This document shows, piece by piece, positions 59,377 to 64,000 of a DNA stretch of 64,000 nucleotides. The DNA lies in assembly GCA_012026835.1 (NCBI GenBank), contig VEPN01000004.1:1-64000 (forward strand), given 5' to 3'. The notes under the pieces were generated by a model. The model was not told the origin of the DNA, ran no database searches, and saw only the letters and a program-made list of their open reading frames with translations. The position numbers were made by a program, and so were the translations under genes. The number at the start of each line of letters is the position of its first letter. Position 1 is the stretch's first letter. The DNA comes from Candidatus Methanoperedens sp. (GTDB lineage Archaea; Halobacteriota; Methanosarcinia; Methanosarcinales; Methanoperedenaceae).

Positions 59377-61263
59377 TTAAATGTCAAGGTATGTGTACTG
59401 GTACATAACGGATTTATAATTTTTCAATATATCTTCTGCATCTGATTTGGATAACCTGTTTTCCCGCAGGGCCTGAGTAATCTCGGATTCAAACGCTGCC
59501 AGGAGCGCACTTGTATTATATTTGACATACCCAAGTGTGTCGCAATTCCTGTCCCCATCCACGCTATGCTTTATGTGCCATTCGCTCCTGTCATCCACAA
59601 TAATATGGACCTCGTTCGCAGATCCGAATAAATTGTGATAATCCCCTATGGTATCCTGGTATGCTCCAAGCAGCAGGATGGCCAGGTAATAAGAGCTATT
59701 ATTGAGGTCGTGGAGTTCAAGTATTTCCTTGACATCCTTTAAATCCACGAACTTATCGATCTCGCCATCCGAATCGCAGGTAATATCCACAATAGTTCCA
59801 TATTCCGTGGGTTTTTCGTTTGCCCTGTTCAGGGGAACTACAGGAAACAGTTGTTTTATTGCCCAGAAATCAGGGATTGACTGGAAAATCGAAAAATTGC
59901 CGATATACTTTTTTGACAGGAGTTTATTCAGGTCGTCGAAGTCATCTGATTTATTCCCGGATTCCCTGGCAAAAGCAGAAGCTTTTTCACATATGCGCCA
60001 GAAAAGGAGTTCTCCCTTGGATTTATCTTCAAGTTCAAGCTCGCCGAGATTGAAAAGGGAAAGAAGCTCCTCACGATGCTGGAGTGCGTCGTGATAGTAT
60101 TCTACATAATTCTTGATGTTTATCTCCTTTAGCCCGTCATACAGGTCCTTTATTATATGGGGCTCATTTCCAAGTATCTCGATCTGATCCTTATGGTTGC
60201 CGTTCTTGTTTCCCTTAATATTTATGACCAGCACCGAATGATATGCAGCTATTGCGCGCCCGCTTTCAGACAATATTACAGGATGCGGGACGTTTTCCTC
60301 GTCACAAACTTCCTTGAGTGAGTACACAACGTTGTTCGCGTATTCCTGGATGGTGTAATTGGCGCTCGCCTCTGAGGATGTCTTGCTCCCGTCATAATCT
60401 ATCCCAAGACCGCCGCCGATGTTGAAATATCTGATATCTATATGCTTGTTCCTTATCTTTGCATATACCCTTGCAGCCTCTTTTACTGCTTTTTGTATTC
60501 TCCTTATCTCGGTTATCTGGGAGCCAATATGGAAATGAAGCATCTGCAACTGCGGAAGCATTTCATACTCCGCTATAATCCTGACACAGTCCAGCATTTC
60601 TGAAGTTGTAAGACCGAACTTTGAGGACTCACCCCCTGATTCCGCCCATTTCCCGCTACCTTTTGAATACAGTTTTGCCCTTATGCCGATAAGGGGTTTT
60701 ACATTCATCTGTCTTGAAAGTTCCAGTAACCGTGTTGTTTCATTAAACTCATCAATGACAATGACAACTTTATTCTTTAATTTAATAGCATTCAATGCCA
60801 TCTTGAGATATTCATCATCCTTAAAGCCATTACAAATTAAAAGGGCATCAGGGCTTAGTTCAATTGAAAGGGCTGCAAGTAATTCCGCTTTTGTGCCAAC
60901 CTCAAGCCCCATGTTATATTTTTTCCCGGATTTGATGATCTCCTCGATGACTTCTTTTCTCTGGTTCACTTTCATCGGGAATACACCCTGGTAAACGCTG
61001 TTATATTTATACTCGGAGATTGAACCTGAAAATGCACCGTTCAACTCCTTTATCTGAGCTTCAAGTATTTGCGGGAACCTGAATAATATCGGAAATTTGA
61101 TTTTCTTGTTGGAAAGGGTATCGACCACATTCTTTAGATCAACGATCTCAGCATCTTTTTTCGTGGGTTTGACAACCAAATTACCATTTCTATTAAAAGA
61201 GAAGTATCCATTACCCCAGCGTTCAATACCATACAGGTCAATTGCATCTTCGATTTTCCACAT
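59377..61263 (-). CDS. speA: Biosynthetic arginine decarboxylase (PLP type, SpeA)
   Basis: The 628-residue enzyme converts arginine to agmatine, leading to polyamines. The N-terminal IDLYGIERWGNGYFSF and FPMKVNQRKEVIEEI (with the PLP lysine, near residue 97) are SpeA signatures. YFNIGGGLGIDYDGSK near 280 forms the phosphate loop and WRICEKA follows near 425. Archaea commonly use the pyruvoyl-type PdaD instead, so this bacterial PLP enzyme suggests lateral transfer. argH lies 10 kb away in the same window. Confidence 0.92.
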   Translation of the reverse strand: MWKIEDAIDLYGIERWGNGYFSFNRNGNLVVKPTKKDAEIVDLKNVVDTLSNKKIKFPILFRFPQILEAQIKELNGAFSGSISEYKYNSVYQGVFPMKVNQRKEVIEEIIKSGKKYNMGLEVGTKAELLAALSIELSPDALLICNGFKDDEYLKMALNAIKLKNKVVIVIDEFNETTRLLELSRQMNVKPLIGIRAKLYSKGSGKWAESGGESSKFGLTTSEMLDCVRIIAEYEMLPQLQMLHFHIGSQITEIRRIQKAVKEAARVYAKIRNKHIDIRYFNIGGGLGIDYDGSKTSSEASANYTIQEYANNVVYSLKEVCDEENVPHPVILSESGRAIAAYHSVLVINIKGNKNGNHKDQIEILGNEPHIIKDLYDGLKEINIKNYVEYYHDALQHREELLSLFNLGELELEDKSKGELLFWRICEKASAFARESGNKSDDFDDLNKLLSKKYIGNFSIFQSIPDFWAIKQLFPVVPLNRANEKPTEYGTIVDITCDSDGEIDKFVDLKDVKEILELHDLNNSSYYLAILLLGAYQDTIGDYHNLFGSANEVHIIVDDRSEWHIKHSVDGDRNCDTLGYVKYNTSALLAAFESEITQALRENRLSKSDAEDILKNYKSVMYQYTYLDI

Positions 61264-61319
61264 TTAAGTTAATAATCACGTCCTTCGAAATAATCCAAAC
61301 AAACTATACTTGATTACGT

Positions 61320-63002
61320 TTAAAGGTTTCCGTTGGAGTTCCGCCTTCCTTTCTGTCCGATATATAATGACTCTACCCGTTCAATAGTATCCGCATCTCC
61401 CGGCGATTTATCGGTTCTTACATGGACCAGCCTTGGAAAACGCAGGGCATATCCGGATTCATAATTCGGGCTTTTTTGTATTTCCTCAAAAGCAACTTCA
61501 AATACTATCCTGGGTTCAAGCTCGACATGTATACCTTCTTCTGAAATTACAAGTTCTTTGAATGTTTTCGTTAGTTCTGTAAGCTGTTCATCAGTTATGC
61601 CTGTTGCGACTCTTCCTATAGGAAGAAAAGTATCGGTGTCCGGATCACGGCAGGCCAGTAAGTACGAACCGATTAGATTTGCTCTTCTTCCTTCCCCCCA
61701 TTCCCCCCCGATGACGATGAGATCAAGCGTTTCCATAATCGGCTTTAATTTAAGCCAGTTTTTTCCTCTTTTTCCGGGGATATAAGATGACCCGGGATTC
61801 TTTAGCATTACTCCTTCATGGCCTGCCATAAGAGCTTCTTTATATATATTTTCAACAATGGATATGTCATCGGTCACGACCTGTACTGCAATAATGCCTT
61901 TATCACATACTTCTTCAAGCTTTTTACGCCGCCAGGATAGGGGATGATCGATAAGACTCTCATTATTAAGATACAATATATCGAAAAGGTTAAGGAACAA
62001 GGGGATCTCAATGGCTGTGGCTGATACCTCATATTTCCGCCTGAAACGCCTGAGTATCTCCTGAAATGCCATCGGCTTTTTATCTTTCCCCAGGGCAATG
62101 GCTTCCCCATCAAGAATGGCATTTTCAGCAAACACGTTCGCCTTTACGGATTTAACGATATCAGGTAACGAGGATGTGACATTCTCAAGCCTGCGTGAAT
62201 AGATAGTCACTTCTTTCCCGTTCTTATGTATCTGGACGCGCGCACCGTCGAATTTCCATTCCACAGCCACACTCCTCATTTCCCCTATTGCCTCTTTTAT
62301 ACCCGGGGTGACCTGGGAGAGCATCATTTTAAGAGGCCTTCCAAGAATGATCCCAAGCTCATTAAGACCTTTTTCCCCTTCTTTTTTCCCTGTGGATGCC
62401 ACAAGCCCGAAATCGTTTGTAATCATAATTCCCCGTTCAACCAGCCCGGAAGATACATTAAAAGCCTCTGCGATTGCATCCCTCACTATTCCTTCACCAA
62501 CCCCTATGCGTAATTCTTCGATCGATAAACGCGCAAGATAAACAATTTCTACAGGTTTTGCAGACCCGAATAAAGATTGAAGAACCTTTACTTTTGTATC
62601 CTGCGAGCCTTTCCCTGTAAGCTGGGCAATCCTCCGGAATCTTAGATATACTTCACTTATCGTAAGTTCCTCTTCTGTAAAAAAGTTCGACTGCACTTTT
62701 CCGGATAGCGCTTTTTCAGCCGCCAGCCCCACATCTCCCGTATCCCTGACAAATTCCTTGATGCGTTTTATTGGAAGACAGGATGCCCTGGCGATAGCAG
62801 AATATAGAAGGTTTGGTCCTATTCCCAGTTCTTTTTCACTCCATACCGGGAATACGCGCCCCATGATAAAACGGGTTACAATATCAAGTTCTTCATCATC
62901 CACCTCCTTGAAGAACCCTGCTACAACTGAGGTTATTTCAAGAGAACTCGAAGTATTTTCGATCTTTGTACAGACCTTTGCAAGCTCTTCAAAAGATGTC
63001 AA
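61320..63002 (-). CDS. lig: ATP-dependent DNA ligase
   Basis: The 560-residue archaeal replicative DNA ligase has an N-terminal DNA-binding domain (about 1-215) and the nucleotidyltransferase motif I EWKFDGARVQIHK with the adenylated lysine near residue 250. Motif III is LFDILYLN, motif IV EGVMLKN, and motif V WLKLK. A C-terminal OB domain follows. It joins Okazaki fragments and seals repair nicks. The C-terminal end GQKGRR may be the PCNA-contact or simply basic tail. Confidence 0.95.
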   Translation of the reverse strand: MTSFEELAKVCTKIENTSSSLEITSVVAGFFKEVDDEELDIVTRFIMGRVFPVWSEKELGIGPNLLYSAIARASCLPIKRIKEFVRDTGDVGLAAEKALSGKVQSNFFTEEELTISEVYLRFRRIAQLTGKGSQDTKVKVLQSLFGSAKPVEIVYLARLSIEELRIGVGEGIVRDAIAEAFNVSSGLVERGIMITNDFGLVASTGKKEGEKGLNELGIILGRPLKMMLSQVTPGIKEAIGEMRSVAVEWKFDGARVQIHKNGKEVTIYSRRLENVTSSLPDIVKSVKANVFAENAILDGEAIALGKDKKPMAFQEILRRFRRKYEVSATAIEIPLFLNLFDILYLNNESLIDHPLSWRRKKLEEVCDKGIIAVQVVTDDISIVENIYKEALMAGHEGVMLKNPGSSYIPGKRGKNWLKLKPIMETLDLIVIGGEWGEGRRANLIGSYLLACRDPDTDTFLPIGRVATGITDEQLTELTKTFKELVISEEGIHVELEPRIVFEVAFEEIQKSPNYESGYALRFPRLVHVRTDKSPGDADTIERVESLYIGQKGRRNSNGNL

Positions 63003-63035
63003 GAAAAAAATAGAAAAGGGTTTTCACCCTTTTAA

Positions 63036-63641
63036 TTACTTGGTTGCGTTGGTAAGCGCCGCTTCATGGATCTTTTCAATATCCGTGCCATGGCAATTTG
63101 TACAGTATTTGGTTCTTGACAGATGTATCGTTATCAAGTCACCATTACTGGGCTGAAGGGAATTAGGCGGTGCTGCATGGCATTGTTCGCAAACGCTATA
63201 ATGACCCGGACTTTCTCCTTTCTCAACTGTTGGAACCCTTATATTGGGTGGCAGGCCGTGGCAGGTCGCACATTCAAGATTTACCGTACCTGTACCGATA
63301 TGGATGTTATGTACCTGGCTGCCGTGGCAGTTTATGCATAGTTTTCCGCCGTTGATATGTGGCTTGAGGTCCTGAGCATTCTTATGGCATAATTCGCATT
63401 TGATGGTCGCTGCCTGTACCGGCGCTGTCGCTGCTGGCGTAGCTGCCGGGGCGGCTGTTGCGGTTTCGCCTGGTATCGGAGTCGTCCCCGTCTCTGCCTC
63501 TCCTGGAGTGGCAGTGGGTGTCGGATTTTCAGTAGTTACCTTTGAAAAACCTCCCATGACGTAGTACCCTCCGGCTGCTACAATTACAAGAGCAATTATG
63601 ATCGCGATGTATATTGGAACCTTCGAATCCTTTCCATTCAT
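63036..63641 (-). CDS. Membrane-anchored pentahaem c-type cytochrome
   Basis: The 201-residue protein has one N-terminal span (about 9-31), a Thr/Pro/Ala-rich linker (about 38-78) and five CxxCH haem-binding motifs: CELCH, CINCH, CATCH, CEQCH and CTNCH. Additional histidines between motifs can serve as distal ligands. It should carry electrons at the outer face of the membrane. Multihaem cytochromes are rare in most archaea but abundant in ANME-type and some Methanosarcina relatives. A palindrome lies upstream. Confidence 0.9.
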   Translation of the reverse strand: MNGKDSKVPIYIAIIIALVIVAAGGYYVMGGFSKVTTENPTPTATPGEAETGTTPIPGETATAAPAATPAATAPVQAATIKCELCHKNAQDLKPHINGGKLCINCHGSQVHNIHIGTGTVNLECATCHGLPPNIRVPTVEKGESPGHYSVCEQCHAAPPNSLQPSNGDLITIHLSRTKYCTNCHGTDIEKIHEAALTNATK

Positions 63642-63685
63642 TCGATATCACCTTCGCTAAATAGGGTTCTATACCGTTTTAAATG

Positions 63686-63714
63686 TTTTGGTATTGTTTT
63701 AGTAAGTACCAAAA
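63686..63714. promoter_or_regulatory. Inverted repeat between cytochrome and mutase genes
   Basis: TTTTGGTA and TACCAAAA are perfect 8-base arms separated by 13 bases, about two helical turns from centre to centre. The repeat is located 45 bases upstream of the cytochrome start and 44 bases upstream of the mutase start. Another TTTTTGGTACTTTTGG occurs inside the mutase start (63831-63838 region). A dimeric regulator could control both genes. Confidence 0.45.
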
Positions 63715-63758
63715 TATCCGCAGTTATCTTTAATATATTTACAATATATTCCAGTGTT

Positions 63759-64000
63759 ATGCATTGTGAAAAATTCGCGGGTAAAATTGACAGCTATAAA
63801 AAAATAAGGAAACAGAAAAAACTTTTTGGTACTTTTGGTTTCCGTAGTGTCGTAAATGAAGGAATCGGGGCTGAAAAGGCAAAGCGTGTTGGTGCATCGC
63901 TTGCAATCTACCTTGGGGAAGGAAAAACCGTGGCAATTGGAAAAGACCCGAGGATCTCTTCTGATATGCTTGAGGAAGCTCTAATAGACGGTTTAATAGA
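63759..64000 (+). CDS. Phosphohexomutase (phosphoglucosamine/phosphomannomutase family), N-terminal part
   Basis: The frame from ATG 63759 runs off the right edge after 80 codons. It contains the family start KLFGTFGFRSVVNEGIGAEK, followed by TVAIGKDPRISSDMLEEALI, which corresponds to the metal and phosphate contacts of the first domain. These enzymes convert hexose 6-phosphates to 1-phosphates for cell-surface sugars. The about 20 residues before LFGTFG are unusual, so a later start is possible. Substrate cannot be determined from the fragment. Confidence 0.75.
   Translation, partial: MHCEKFAGKIDSYKKIRKQKKLFGTFGFRSVVNEGIGAEKAKRVGASLAIYLGEGKTVAIGKDPRISSDMLEEALIDGLI

Overview
The window is archaeal and looks like a methanogen or methanotroph of the Methanosarcinales. 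Evidence includes a TATA-binding protein (220-786), RadA recombinase, a type II archaeal glyceraldehyde-3-phosphate dehydrogenase, an archaeal ATP-dependent DNA ligase, TATA-type promoters and Shine-Dalgarno sites of the GGTGATC type. The S-layer protein carries the tandem S-layer domain known from Methanosarcina, and there is a five-haem c-type cytochrome. That mix resembles ANME-2d (Candidatus Methanoperedens), but this is inference: no mcr or rRNA gene is present. No tRNA, rRNA, CRISPR array or intact insertion sequence was seen.

Layout. 1-5.3 kb: a gene start running off the left edge, tbp, then the phosphate uptake operon pstSCAB-phoU (minus strand). 5.3-7.0 kb: a TIM-barrel isomerase, PsiE and two tiny proteins. 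These units and pstS share a 32-bp promoter element, which suggests an archaeal phosphate regulon. 7.2-9.3 kb: a secreted protein and the tungstate transporter tupBC without tupA. 9.3-16.5 kb: a nuclease-like protein, an RNA methyltransferase, MutS, LarE and CoaBC. 16.8-20.7 kb: a giant S-layer protein. 20.8-23 kb: a damaged toxin-antitoxin pair, intergenic repeats and a SecB-like protein. 23-31 kb: a seven-gene complex I/Hyf-like operon plus a universal stress protein. Its large subunit lacks the NiFe-binding cysteines, so it is an Ehr-type (hydrogenase-related) complex, not a hydrogenase. 31.4-34.8 kb: radA and an NfnAB/SudAB-like flavoprotein pair. 35-41 kb: an AT-rich accessory patch with small unknown genes, broken genes, an antitoxin-like regulator with two palindromic operators, a U32 peptidase-like protein, an amino acid permease and a decayed HEPN/MNT module. 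41-49.3 kb: conserved archaeal genes (DUF366, DUF131, bactofilin-like, CooT, gap, CorA-like, argH) and a decayed membrane-bound winged-helix regulator. 49.7-55 kb: a secreted subtilisin-like protease and two PrcB-like lipoproteins in a partial tandem duplication, with a conserved 62-nt structured leader in front of each protease start. 55-64 kb: a GcvH-like protein, a JAMM protease, an archaeal MutS-like ATPase, Usp, a possible small RNA, DUF531, a bacterial-type arginine decarboxylase, DNA ligase, the cytochrome and the start of a phosphohexomutase.

The strongest leads are: (1) the shared 32-bp element defining a putative phosphate regulon with new small proteins; (2) the PrcB-lipoprotein/subtilase cassette, reminiscent of the Treponema dentilisin complex, with its duplicated three-way-junction RNA leader; (3) the cysteine-less Ehr complex; (4) a promoter-hairpin-terminator unit near 58.7 kb. 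At least five genes are broken by frameshift, stop, deletion or truncation, concentrated in toxin-antitoxin and regulatory genes.
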